From positions 1-64,000 of the forward strand of contig NZ_JABXOF010000008.1 of assembly GCF_013375155.1 (NCBI RefSeq): a stretch of DNA of 64,000 nucleotides, read 5' to 3'. Source of the stretch: Serratia ureilytica. GTDB lineage: Bacteria; Pseudomonadota; Gammaproteobacteria; Enterobacterales; Enterobacteriaceae. The notes under the pieces were generated by a model that was not told the DNA's origin, made no database searches, and saw nothing but the letters and a program-made list of their open reading frames with translations. The translations under genes were made by a program, and so were the position numbers. Shown piece after piece: positions 56,469-64,000 of the stretch (positions are counted from its first letter, which is position 1; each line of letters opens with the position of its first letter).

Positions 56469-58901
56469 TCAGCCATCATAACTGCGGAACAGCGCCCGGC
56501 CGCGCAGCAAGCGCACGCCCAGCCAGCCGCCGCACAGCGACAGCAGCAGCGCGCTGGCCAGCGGCAGCGCCCACCACAGCACCGGCGTCGGCGTCCACGG
56601 GAAGTCGAACACCCGGCTTTGTAGCAGCCACAGCGCCGCCTCGGCCCCCACCGCCGCCGCGATGCCCGCCACCAGCCCCAGCAGGGCAAACTCGCACCAC
56701 AGCGTGCGGCGCAGCAGCCGTTTACCGGCGCCCAGCGTGCGATAGACCACCAGCTCCTGCCGCCGCTGACGCATGCCGACCTGCACCTGCGCCAGCAGCA
56801 GCAGGCCGCCGCACAGCACCACCAGCACCACCATCACCTCCAGCGCGCGGCTGACCTGTTGCAGCACGCCGCCGACCTGTTTCAGGATCGCGCCGATGTC
56901 CAGCAGGCTGAGCGTTGGGAACTGGCGGTTGAGCTGGGTCAACATCCGGCCATCGCCGTCGTAGCGGAAGCTGGTGAGCCAGGTCTGCGGCTGGCCGTCC
57001 AGCGCGCCCGGCGGGAAGATAAAGTAAAAGTTCGGCTTCAGGCTTTCCCAATCCACCTGGCGCAGACTGGTGACCTTGGCGCTGAACGCCTGGGTATCGC
57101 CGCTGAAGGTCAGCGTGTCGCCCAGCTTGATCTTCAGCCGCCCGGCAATGCCTTCATCCATCGAGACTTCGCCGCTTTTCGGCGGCCAATTGCCCGCCAC
57201 CAACGGATTGTGATCCGGCATTTCGGCCAGCCAGGTCAGGTTCAGCTCACGGTTCACCGCCTCGCCGCCCGGATCGTCCTCATGCACCCGTTCGGTCGCC
57301 ACCTGCTGGTTTATCTCGGTCAGGCGCACCCGGACGATCGGGTAATAGGTTTCCGGTTTGATCTGGTGCTGCTGCAGGAAGGTTTTCACCTGCGGCACCT
57401 GCGCCTCGGTCATGTTGAGCAGGAAATAGTTCGGGCTGTCCGGCGGCAGCTGTTGCTGCCAGCGTTCGAGCAGATCGCCGCGCAGCACCAACAGCAGCGC
57501 CAACAGCATGAACGACAGCGAGAACGCCGCCAACTGGCTGATGGTCACCCACGGCTGATGCAGCAGGCGGTTGACCGCCAGCCGCAGCGCCAGACTCTTG
57601 AGCGTGATGCGGCGCAACAGCAGCAGGCTGCCCCACCCTATACCGCCCAGCAGCAGCGCCAGCACCGCCATGCCCGCCAGGATCGCCCACAGCAACGTGC
57701 TGGCTCCCATCAGCAACACCAACAACGCGACCACGATCGCGGCCGTCACCGGCAGGAAGTAGCGCAGCGGCCAGACGTTGGCCGCCACATCGCGACGCAG
57801 CACCCGCAGCGGCTGGGTGGCCAGCAACTGGCGATACGGCCGCAACCCGACCAGCAGCGAAATCAGCACCAGCGCACCGAGCGCCCACAGCCACGGCCAG
57901 ACGCCGGCGGCGGGCAACGCGGCCGGCAACACCGGCTTCAGCAGGCGAATCAACAGCGCCTCGAACGCCAGCCCGATCGCCCCGCCGCACACCGCCGCCA
58001 GCGCCATCACCGCCAGCCACTGGCCGACGATCAATTTGCGCAGCGCGCCGCGCCCGGCGCCAAGGGTTTTCAGCACCGCGATCAGATCGTAGCGGCTGCG
58101 GCAATAGTGGCTCATCGCCACCGCCACGGCGGCGATCGACAACAGCAGCGTCAGCAGGGCCGACAACAGCAGGAACTGTTGGGAGCGCTGCAGCGACTTG
58201 CCCAGCGCGCTGCCGGATTCCTGCAGCCCGAACCAGCGCTGATCCGGCGTCAACTGCGGCGTCAGCCGTTCTTCGTAACGCTGAATATCCGGCTCGGCGC
58301 CGGCGAACATGTAACGATAGGTCAGGCGGCTGCCCGGCTGCACTGCGCCGGTCTTATCGACGTCCGCCAGGTTGATCATGATGCGCGGCGCGGTCTGGAA
58401 TGGATTGAAACCGGCGTCCGGCTCCTGAATGATTTCACCGGCGATGCGCAGCGTGGTGTCGCCCACCTCCAGCGAATCCCCCACTTTCACGTTCAGCAGC
58501 GCCAGCAAACGCGGCGCCACCAGCACGCTGCCCGGTTCGGGCTGGATGTTGGCCGGGCGCGTTTCCAGCTTGCCGTACAGCGGATAGGCCAAATCGATGG
58601 CTTTCACGTCCGCCAGCTGCGGCCGATCGCCGGCATAGGTCATGGTGGTGAACGACAGCTGACGGCTCACCTTCAGCCCTTGTTGCTGCGCGTCCAGCAG
58701 CCAGCCTTCCGGCACCGGATGCGCGCTGCGCAGCACCCGATCGCCGGCGATAAAATCGCGGCTCTGCTGGCTGAGCCCTTTGTCCATGCGATCGCTGATG
58801 CTGCCCAGCGCCAGCACGCAGGCGACGGAGAGCGTCAGCGCCAGCCACACGATCAGCAGCGACGGCGAGCGCCATTCGCGCCAGAACCAGCGCCAGATCA
58901 T
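56469..58901 (-). CDS. ybbP: ABC transporter permease YbbP
   Basis: Inner-membrane permease of 810 residues with two FtsX/MacB-like units: N-terminal helix and large periplasmic region, a four-helix block (residues about 250-500), then a second periplasmic domain and a final block with QVQVGMRQRRQELVVYRTLGAGK. It is nearly collinear with E. coli YbbP. The ATG at 58901 has a perfect GGAGG and overlaps ybbA. YbbAP-TesA is reported to form a complex that may hydrolyse exported lipids. Confidence 0.95.
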   Translation of the reverse strand: MIWRWFWREWRSPSLLIVWLALTLSVACVLALGSISDRMDKGLSQQSRDFIAGDRVLRSAHPVPEGWLLDAQQQGLKVSRQLSFTTMTYAGDRPQLADVKAIDLAYPLYGKLETRPANIQPEPGSVLVAPRLLALLNVKVGDSLEVGDTTLRIAGEIIQEPDAGFNPFQTAPRIMINLADVDKTGAVQPGSRLTYRYMFAGAEPDIQRYEERLTPQLTPDQRWFGLQESGSALGKSLQRSQQFLLLSALLTLLLSIAAVAVAMSHYCRSRYDLIAVLKTLGAGRGALRKLIVGQWLAVMALAAVCGGAIGLAFEALLIRLLKPVLPAALPAAGVWPWLWALGALVLISLLVGLRPYRQLLATQPLRVLRRDVAANVWPLRYFLPVTAAIVVALLVLLMGASTLLWAILAGMAVLALLLGGIGWGSLLLLRRITLKSLALRLAVNRLLHQPWVTISQLAAFSLSFMLLALLLVLRGDLLERWQQQLPPDSPNYFLLNMTEAQVPQVKTFLQQHQIKPETYYPIVRVRLTEINQQVATERVHEDDPGGEAVNRELNLTWLAEMPDHNPLVAGNWPPKSGEVSMDEGIAGRLKIKLGDTLTFSGDTQAFSAKVTSLRQVDWESLKPNFYFIFPPGALDGQPQTWLTSFRYDGDGRMLTQLNRQFPTLSLLDIGAILKQVGGVLQQVSRALEVMVVLVVLCGGLLLLAQVQVGMRQRRQELVVYRTLGAGKRLLRRTLWCEFALLGLVAGIAAAVGAEAALWLLQSRVFDFPWTPTPVLWWALPLASALLLSLCGGWLGVRLLRGRALFRSYDG

Positions 58902-59584
58902 GCTTCCTCCCACAGCTTGCCTTCGCGCAGCCGCAGCCGCCGCTGGCAGCGCGCCGCCAGGGTTTCGTCATGGGTCACCAGGATCAGGGTGGTGTCAAAA
59001 TCGCGGTTGAGGGAAAACAGCAGGTCGGCGATGCGATCGCCGGTCTGACGATCGAGGTTGCCGGTCGGTTCATCGGCGAACAGCACCCGCGGTCGGCCGC
59101 TGAAGGCGCGCGCCAGCGCCACGCGCTGCTGCTCGCCGCCGGACAGCTGCGCCGGCAGGTGATCGAGCCGTTTCCCCAGCCCCAACTGCTCGAGCAGCTG
59201 CACCGCCTGCTCGCGGCTCTGTCTGTCGCTCTCGCCGCGCAACAGCGCCGGCAGTTGCACGTTCTCCAGCGCGTTCAGCGTCGGCACCAGCATGAACGAC
59301 TGAAACACGAAGCCGACATTCCTGGCGCGCAGCGCGGCGCGCCCCTCTTCGTCCAGCGCGGTCAGCGACTCGCCGAGCAAGCGCACCTCGCCTTCGCTGC
59401 CGTCATCCAGCCCGGCCAAAATGCCCAGCAAGGTCGATTTCCCCGATCCGGATTCGCCGATCAGGGCGATCGTCTGCGCGGGTTTGACAAGCAGCTCGAC
59501 TCCGGTAAGGATGGTGAGCTGATGCTCACCCTGACCAACGTGTTTACTAAGATGATGAACTTCAAGAACGTTTTCCGCTGGCAT
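58898..59584 (-). CDS. ybbA: ABC transporter ATPase YbbA
   Basis: A 228-residue MacB-type ATPase partner of YbbP. Motifs: Walker [10 protein letters not shown], signature [15 protein letters not shown], Walker [13 protein letters not shown], and switch [11 protein letters not shown]. It begins [21 protein letters not shown] as in E. coli. Its stop overlaps ybbP by 4 nt. Its 5' end overlaps the 5' end of the divergent tesA by 33 bp. Confidence 0.96.
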   Translation of the reverse strand: MPAENVLEVHHLSKHVGQGEHQLTILTGVELLVKPAQTIALIGESGSGKSTLLGILAGLDDGSEGEVRLLGESLTALDEEGRAALRARNVGFVFQSFMLVPTLNALENVQLPALLRGESDRQSREQAVQLLEQLGLGKRLDHLPAQLSGGEQQRVALARAFSGRPRVLFADEPTGNLDRQTGDRIADLLFSLNRDFDTTLILVTHDETLAARCQRRLRLREGKLWEEA

Positions 59585-60193
59585 CTTCCCTTCCTTTTGC
59601 TGTTGGGATTATTCAGTTTACGCGCTGCCGCCGCCGATACCTTGTTGATTTTAGGCGACAGTTTAAGCGCCGGTTACCGCCTGCCGATCGAGCGGGCGTG
59701 GCCGACGCTGTTGGCCGAACAGTGGCAGAAAAAACCGGGTGCGCCGCAGCTGGTCAACGCCAGCATCAGCGGCGACACCGCCGCGCAGGGGCTGGCGCGT
59801 CTGCCCGCGCTGCTGAAACAGCATCAGCCGCGCTGGGTGCTGATCGAGCTGGGCGCCAACGACGGCCTGCGCGGCTTCCCGGCGCAGGACGTACAGCGCG
59901 ATCTCGGCCAAATCATCACGTTGGTGCAGCAGGCCGGCGCGCAGCCGCTGCTGATGCAGATCCGCATCCCGCCGAACTACGGCCGCCGCTATACTGAAGC
60001 GTTCGGCGCCGTCTACCCGGCACTGGCCAAGCAGTTCAACATTCCGCTGCTGCCGTTCTATATGGAACAGGTGGTGGTGAAGCCGGAATGGATGCAGGAT
60101 GACGGATTGCACCCCAATGGGGACGCCCAGCCGTTTATCGCCACCTGGATGGCGGAGCGCCTGGAGCCTCTAGTAAAGCATGAGTCTCACTAA
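59552..60193 (+). CDS. tesA: Multifunctional acyl-CoA thioesterase/protease/lysophospholipase TesA
   Basis: Periplasmic SGNH hydrolase of 213 residues. The signal peptide [19 protein letters not shown] ends at AAAA-D, followed by the catalytic block LLILGDSLSAGYR, with GANDG and DGLHPNGDAQ completing the SGNH residues. The ATG at 59552 gives the E. coli-like MMNF start. Its first 33 nt overlap ybbA on the other strand, so its promoter must lie within ybbA. Confidence 0.95.
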   Translation: MMNFKNVFRWHLPFLLLLGLFSLRAAAADTLLILGDSLSAGYRLPIERAWPTLLAEQWQKKPGAPQLVNASISGDTAAQGLARLPALLKQHQPRWVLIELGANDGLRGFPAQDVQRDLGQIITLVQQAGAQPLLMQIRIPPNYGRRYTEAFGAVYPALAKQFNIPLLPFYMEQVVVKPEWMQDDGLHPNGDAQPFIATWMAERLEPLVKHESH

Positions 60194-60219
60194 ATTAGGG
60201 TCGTACACTAGGTAAAGTT

Positions 60220-60996
60220 ATGCAAAAAGCGGTATTGATAACCGGCTGTTCCAGCGGGATTGGCTTGATTGCGGCGCAGGATCTGCGCAACCGCGGCTAC
60301 CGGGTGCTGGCCGCCTGCCGCAAGCCGCAGGACGTGGAAAACATGCGCCAGCTCGGGCTGGAAGGCATCGAGCTGGATCTGGACGACAGCGCCAGCGTCG
60401 AGCGCGCCGCCGCCGAGGTGATCGCGCTGACCGACGGCCGGCTGTACGGTCTGTTCAATAACGGCGGTTTCGGCGTTTACGGCCCGCTCAGCCGCATTTC
60501 GCGCAGCCAGCTGGAACGGCAGTTCGCCACCAACCTGTTCGGTACCCACCAACTGACCCAGCTGTTGTTGCCCGCGATGTTGCCGCACGGCGAAGGGCGC
60601 ATTATTCAGACCAGCTCGGTGATGGGCCTGGTCTCCAGCGCCGGGCGCGGCGCCTACGCCGCCAGCAAGTTCGCGCTGGAAGCCTGGTCGGACGCGCTGC
60701 GCATGGAGCTGCACGGCAGCGGCATTCAGGTCAGCCTGATCGAACCGGGGCCGATCTCCACCCACTTTAGCCAGAACGTCAACCAGGCGCAGAGCGACAA
60801 ACCGGTGCACAATCCCGGCATCGCCAAGCGCCTGACGCTGCCGCCGGAGGCCATTCTGCCCAAACTGCGCCACGCGCTGGAAAGCCCGCGCGCCAAACTG
60901 CGCTATCCGGTCACCCTGCTGGCGCACGCGATGAGCGTGCTGCGCCGCATTTTGCCGGGCCGCTGTCTGGATTGGCTGCTGCGCAGCAACGCTTAA
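60220..60996 (+). CDS. ybbO: Short-chain dehydrogenase/reductase YbbO
   Basis: NAD(P)-dependent SDR of 258 residues. It has the cofactor loop [18 protein letters not shown], and the catalytic tetrad parts Ser in [11 protein letters not shown] and Tyr-Lys in YAASKFALE. It is orthologous to E. coli YbbO, reported as an aldehyde reductase. It sits between tesA and cnoX as in E. coli and lies 26 nt after tesA, so cotranscription is likely. Confidence 0.93.
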   Translation: MQKAVLITGCSSGIGLIAAQDLRNRGYRVLAACRKPQDVENMRQLGLEGIELDLDDSASVERAAAEVIALTDGRLYGLFNNGGFGVYGPLSRISRSQLERQFATNLFGTHQLTQLLLPAMLPHGEGRIIQTSSVMGLVSSAGRGAYAASKFALEAWSDALRMELHGSGIQVSLIEPGPISTHFSQNVNQAQSDKPVHNPGIAKRLTLPPEAILPKLRHALESPRAKLRYPVTLLAHAMSVLRRILPGRCLDWLLRSNA

Positions 60997-61073
60997 TTCG
61001 CCCGACGGGGTTGAAGAATGGCGGCGCGCCCCCATCTACACCCCATGGCTCCGCACGATCAGAGAGAAAAAAG

Positions 61074-61928
61074 ATGCTAGCTCAAGCTGTTGTTGATATT
61101 AACGAAACTAACCTGCACCAGACGCTGGAACAATCGATGTCCACACCGGTGCTGTTCTACTTCTGGTCCGAGCGCAGCCAACACTGCCTGCAGCTCACGC
61201 CGGTGCTGGACAAGCTGGCGGCGGAATACGCCGGTCAGTTCATTCTGGCCAAGGTGGACTGCGACGCCGAACAGATGATCGCCTCGCAATTCGGGCTGCG
61301 TTCTATTCCGACGGTCTACCTGTTCAAAGACGGTCAGCCGGTCGACGGCTTCCAGGGCCCGCAGCCGGAAGAAGCGATCCGCGATTTGCTGCAGCGTTTC
61401 CTGCCGAAGGAAGAAGATCTGAAACTGGCACAGGCGCAGGAGCTGCTGGCCGCCGGCAACGCCGCCGAAGCGCTGCCGCTGCTGAAAGACGCCTGGCAGA
61501 GCAGCCAACAGCGCAGCGACATCGGCCTGACGCTGGCCGAAACTCAGATCGCGCTCAGCCGCAGCGAAGACGCTGAAGCGGTGCTGGCGACCATCCCGCT
61601 GCAGGATCGCGATACCCGCTATCAAGGTCTGGTGGCGCAGATTGAATTGTTGAAGCAGGCGGCGGACACGCCGGAAATCCAACAGCTGCAACAGCAGGTG
61701 CAGCAGCAGCCGGACAACGTCGAACTGGCGGTGCAGCTGGCGCTGCAACTGCATCAGGTCGGGCGTAACGAAGAAGCGCTGGAACTGCTGATGGGGCATC
61801 TGAAGAAAGATCTGGCCGCCGCCAACGGCAGCGCGCGCAAAACCCTGATGGACATTCTGGCCGCGCTCGGCACCGGAGACGCGCTGGCCGCTAAATATCG
61901 CCGCCAGCTGTACTCCCTGCTGTACTGA
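61074..61928 (+). CDS. cnoX: Chaperedoxin CnoX (YbbN)
   Basis: A 284-residue protein with an N-terminal thioredoxin domain and a C-terminal TPR-like region. In place of CxxC the thioredoxin site reads SERSQHC, i.e. SxxC as in E. coli, so it is a holdase that protects against chlorine stress and cooperates with GroEL rather than a reductase. The start at 61074 follows AGAGAGAAAAAAG. The helical C-terminus includes [19 protein letters not shown] and ends RRQLYSLLY. An ERIC element follows immediately. Confidence 0.95.
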   Translation: MLAQAVVDINETNLHQTLEQSMSTPVLFYFWSERSQHCLQLTPVLDKLAAEYAGQFILAKVDCDAEQMIASQFGLRSIPTVYLFKDGQPVDGFQGPQPEEAIRDLLQRFLPKEEDLKLAQAQELLAAGNAAEALPLLKDAWQSSQQRSDIGLTLAETQIALSRSEDAEAVLATIPLQDRDTRYQGLVAQIELLKQAADTPEIQQLQQQVQQQPDNVELAVQLALQLHQVGRNEEALELLMGHLKKDLAAANGSARKTLMDILAALGTGDALAAKYRRQLYSLLY

Positions 61929-62040
61929 TATCCGTCATACTTGAAGCTGCATCCAGGCGGCAAATGTGAGAAGCCCTGGGCGCTTAGATAACTAAGCGAC
62001 CAGGGCTCGAACGTGCAGCCAGCTTGAAATATGACGGGGA
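61929..62040. repeat. ERIC (IRU) repeat element
   Basis: A 112-bp palindromic element: the left end CCGTCATACTTGAAGCTGCA mirrors the right end TGCAGCCAGCTTGAAATATGACGG, and the centre CCCTGGGCGCTTAG...CTAAGCGACCAGGG is a second dyad. This arrangement and the terminal TATGACGG motif match enterobacterial ERIC elements. It fills the space between convergent cnoX and cfa and probably forms a long hairpin in either transcript. Confidence 0.88.
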
Positions 62041-63192
62041 TTAGCGATAGACCCGCACCCCGCCCTCCACGCCCGCCGGGCTGAACAACACCTGCCACAG
62101 CTGAATGTTGCGCGAACGGAACGCGCCGGCGCAGGCGTTCAGGTAATAGGTGAACATGCGTTCGAAGCGCTCGGAATAACCGCCCATCAGATCCGGCCAC
62201 GCCCGTTTGAAATTCTCCAGCCAGGCCATCAGCGTGCGATCGTAATCGGCGCCAAAGTTGTGCCAATCCTCCATCACGAAACGCCCTTCGCTGGCCTCGG
62301 CGATATGCCGCACCGAAGGCAGGCAGCCGTTGGGGAAGATGTATTTGTCTATCCAGGCGTCAACGTTGAGATCGGTCTGATTGGAACCGATGGTGTGCAG
62401 CAGGAACAGACCGTCGGGCTTCAGGTTGCGCGCCGCGACGCTAAAATAGGTCTCATAGTTTTTCGGCCCGACGTGCTCGAACATGCCGACCGACACGATG
62501 CGATCGAACTGGCGATCCAGATCGCGGTAATCCTGCAGCAAGATCTCGACGTCCAGCCCAGCGCAGCGTTCCTGCGCCAGCTTCTGCTGCTCGGCGGAAA
62601 TGGTCACACCGTGCACCGAGACGCCGTAGTTTTGCGCCGCAAACTGCGCCAATCCGCCCCAGCCGCAGCCGATATCCAGCAGCGTCATGCCCGGTTTCAA
62701 CTGCAGTTTTTCGCAGATCATCCTGAGCTTGGCCTGCTGCGCCTGCTCCAGCGTCTGCGCCTCTTTCCAGTAGCCGCAGGAGTATTGCATATAAGGATCG
62801 AGCATCGCCCGAAACAGGTCGTTGCCGATGTCGTAGTGCTCTTTGCCCACCTGCCAGGCGCGCTTGCGCGATTGGCGATTGAACAGCCGGGCATAGGCGA
62901 TGCGCGCGATGTCGCTCAGGCTTTTCGGCAGCCGTTCATCGACGCCGGCCTGCAGAATGCGGGTGAACAGCATGTCCAGCCGTTCGCACTCCCACCAGCC
63001 GTCCATATAGCTTTCGCCGAAGCCGAGCGAGCCTTCCTGCAAAATGCGTTTGAACAGCGCCGGGTTATGCACCCGGATATCCCAGGCGCGCGGGCCGTTG
63101 ATGGCGACGCCGGCTTCCGCCAACATCTCCTCCACAATGCGATACCAGCGATCGTTCTTCTGGGCGAGTTCATCAACACTGAGCGAATCCAT
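62041..63192 (-). CDS. cfa: Cyclopropane-fatty-acyl-phospholipid synthase
   Basis: SAM-dependent enzyme that methylenates unsaturated acyl chains of membrane phospholipids in stationary phase. The 383-residue protein shows VGKEHYDIGNDLFRAMLDPYMQYSCGYW, the SAM-binding LDIGCGWGG, VGVTISAEQQ-like VHGVTISAEQQK, and VSVGMFEHVGPKNYETYF. It is closely similar to E. coli Cfa. The start at 63192 follows AAGGA. In E. coli, ybbL-ybbM lie at this place between cnoX and qmcA; here cfa replaces them. Confidence 0.95.
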   Translation of the reverse strand: MDSLSVDELAQKNDRWYRIVEEMLAEAGVAINGPRAWDIRVHNPALFKRILQEGSLGFGESYMDGWWECERLDMLFTRILQAGVDERLPKSLSDIARIAYARLFNRQSRKRAWQVGKEHYDIGNDLFRAMLDPYMQYSCGYWKEAQTLEQAQQAKLRMICEKLQLKPGMTLLDIGCGWGGLAQFAAQNYGVSVHGVTISAEQQKLAQERCAGLDVEILLQDYRDLDRQFDRIVSVGMFEHVGPKNYETYFSVAARNLKPDGLFLLHTIGSNQTDLNVDAWIDKYIFPNGCLPSVRHIAEASEGRFVMEDWHNFGADYDRTLMAWLENFKRAWPDLMGGYSERFERMFTYYLNACAGAFRSRNIQLWQVLFSPAGVEGGVRVYR

Positions 63193-63511
63193 AACAATCC
63201 TTGGCCGAAATGTCATTTCAAAAAGCATAGTCGCAAATGAAAATGACAAATTTTTGACGGTAAACACGGGGGTGTTTTTACTCTAGCCAAGGCGAGCAAC
63301 ATCATGAAATGAATAAAAATTATTGAAATCATGCCATTTAGGCATACTTATTTTTCAGCTGTGCCACACTTGTCGTGACAACACTCTGTTCCAGACGCGG
63401 GATCCACCGCTCGCGGGTTGCGTCAGCGCCCTGGATTAAGTCGCGGTATCAGTAGGCATTTTTCCGGCGCTGTCGTAATATCTGTTTACATATGTCTGAC
63501 AGGAGGTTTGC
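63193..63511. other. Divergent cfa-qmcA intergenic region
   Basis: 319 bp with promoters for both genes. On the minus strand CTATGCT (complement of 63224-63230) resembles a sigma-S -10 and would start a short cfa leader. A hairpin-like GTAAACAC...GTGTTTTTAC lies at 63260-63282. No gene is seen. Confidence 0.45.
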
Positions 63512-64000
63512 ATGCTTACTTTTATTCCCATCGTGATCGTCGTCGCGCTGATTGTGGTGTTCGCCGGCGTCAAAATTGTGCCGCAGGGGTTCCAATGGAC
63601 GGTAGAACGCTTCGGCCGCTATACCAAAACGCTGATGCCGGGCCTGAACCTGGTGGTGCCGTTCATGGACCGCATCGGCCGCAAAATCAACATGATGGAG
63701 CAGGTGCTGGACATCCCTTCCCAAGAGGTGATTTCCCGCGATAACGCCAACGTCGCCATCGACGCGGTGTGCTTTATCCAGGTGGTCGATCCGGCGCGCG
63801 CCGCCTACGAGGTCAGCAACCTCGAACAGGCGATCGTCAACCTGACCATGACCAACTTCCGCACCGTGCTCGGCTCGATGGAGCTGGACGAAATGCTGTC
63901 GCAGCGCGACAGCATCAACAGCCGCCTGTTGCACATCGTCGATGAAGCGACCAACCCTTGGGGGGTGAAAATCACCCGTATCGAGATCCGCGACGTGCGG
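63512..64000 (+). CDS. qmcA: SPFH/band-7 membrane protein QmcA (partial, cut by window end)
   Basis: The first 163 codons of a stomatin-like protein: one N-terminal membrane helix ([19 protein letters not shown]) followed by the SPFH domain ([37 protein letters not shown]). E. coli QmcA is about 305 residues, a quality-control membrane protein linked to FtsH. The ATG at 63512 has an AGGAGG 5 nt upstream. The frame is open to the last base, so this is truncation by the window and not a broken gene. Confidence 0.93.
   Translation, partial: MLTFIPIVIVVALIVVFAGVKIVPQGFQWTVERFGRYTKTLMPGLNLVVPFMDRIGRKINMMEQVLDIPSQEVISRDNANVAIDAVCFIQVVDPARAAYEVSNLEQAIVNLTMTNFRTVLGSMELDEMLSQRDSINSRLLHIVDEATNPWGVKITRIEIRDVR

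Noticed and set aside
56859-59048. 729-codon open frame antisense to ybbP
   Set aside because: It is extremely Gln/Arg/His-rich, lies opposite a full-length ybbP, and shows no domain; a GC-driven artefact.

Overview
The window is a high-GC (about 60 % by eye) enterobacterial chromosome segment. Protein sequences and gene order closely follow Escherichia coli (ubiF-miaB-phoL-ybeY-corC-lnt, gltIJKL-rihA, leuS-lptE-holA-nadD, rsfS-rlmH-mrdAB-rlpA-dacA-ybeD-lipB-lipA, folD-ybcJ-cysS-ppiB-lpxH-purEK, ybbPA-tesA-ybbO-cnoX-qmcA). The GC level, an ERIC-type repeat and the accessory genes point to Serratia, probably the S. marcescens group; this is inference, not a database match.

Layout. 1-409: four tRNA genes (Gln-Gln-Met-Gln). 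498-8016: ubiquinone synthesis (ubiF, minus strand), tRNA thiolation (miaB), a PhnA-type protein, then phoL-ybeY-corC-lnt. 8017-12710: glutamate/aspartate ABC transporter gltIJKL behind a sigma-54-type promoter with NtrC-like sites, then rihA. 12858-14085: azoreductase and ybeL. 14371-27872: housekeeping block for leucyl-tRNA synthetase, LPS assembly, DNA polymerase III delta, NAD, ribosome silencing and methylation, the elongation peptidoglycan machinery (PBP2, RodA, RlpA, PBP5) and lipoate synthesis.

27966-42938 is mixed core and accessory DNA: tatE, a MASE2 diguanylate cyclase, a GNAT enzyme, crcB under a fluoride riboswitch, a 31-residue membrane protein behind a PmrA/BasR-like box, a TetR-Bcr/CflA efflux pair, cspE, then a sulfur-scavenging-like locus (M20 deacylase, flavin monooxygenase, amino-acid-type ABC importer, GNAT) that matches the Bacillus yxeK-P gene set. 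A VOC protein, a cold-shock-domain protein with an unknown C-terminal half, a MASE1 diguanylate cyclase and a flavodoxin-like protein follow. Minus-strand terminators in this stretch suggest small RNAs.

43083-48626 is the most accessory stretch: a GT39-type glycosyltransferase with a small membrane protein, an AT-rich OafA-like O-acyltransferase abutting the argU tRNA, and two tiny coupled genes of unknown role. 48832-64000 returns to core: folD, ybcJ, cysS (with an attenuator-like leader), ppiB, lpxH, purEK (PurR box), galP (CRP and GalR-type sites), the YbbAP ABC system divergent from tesA, ybbO, cnoX, an ERIC element, cfa, and a qmcA gene cut by the window end.

The strongest leads for new biology are the regulated small protein at 30509-30672, the yxe-like operon at 33201-39117, the alternative hairpins upstream of cysS and leuS, and the orphan terminators at 42135-43107.
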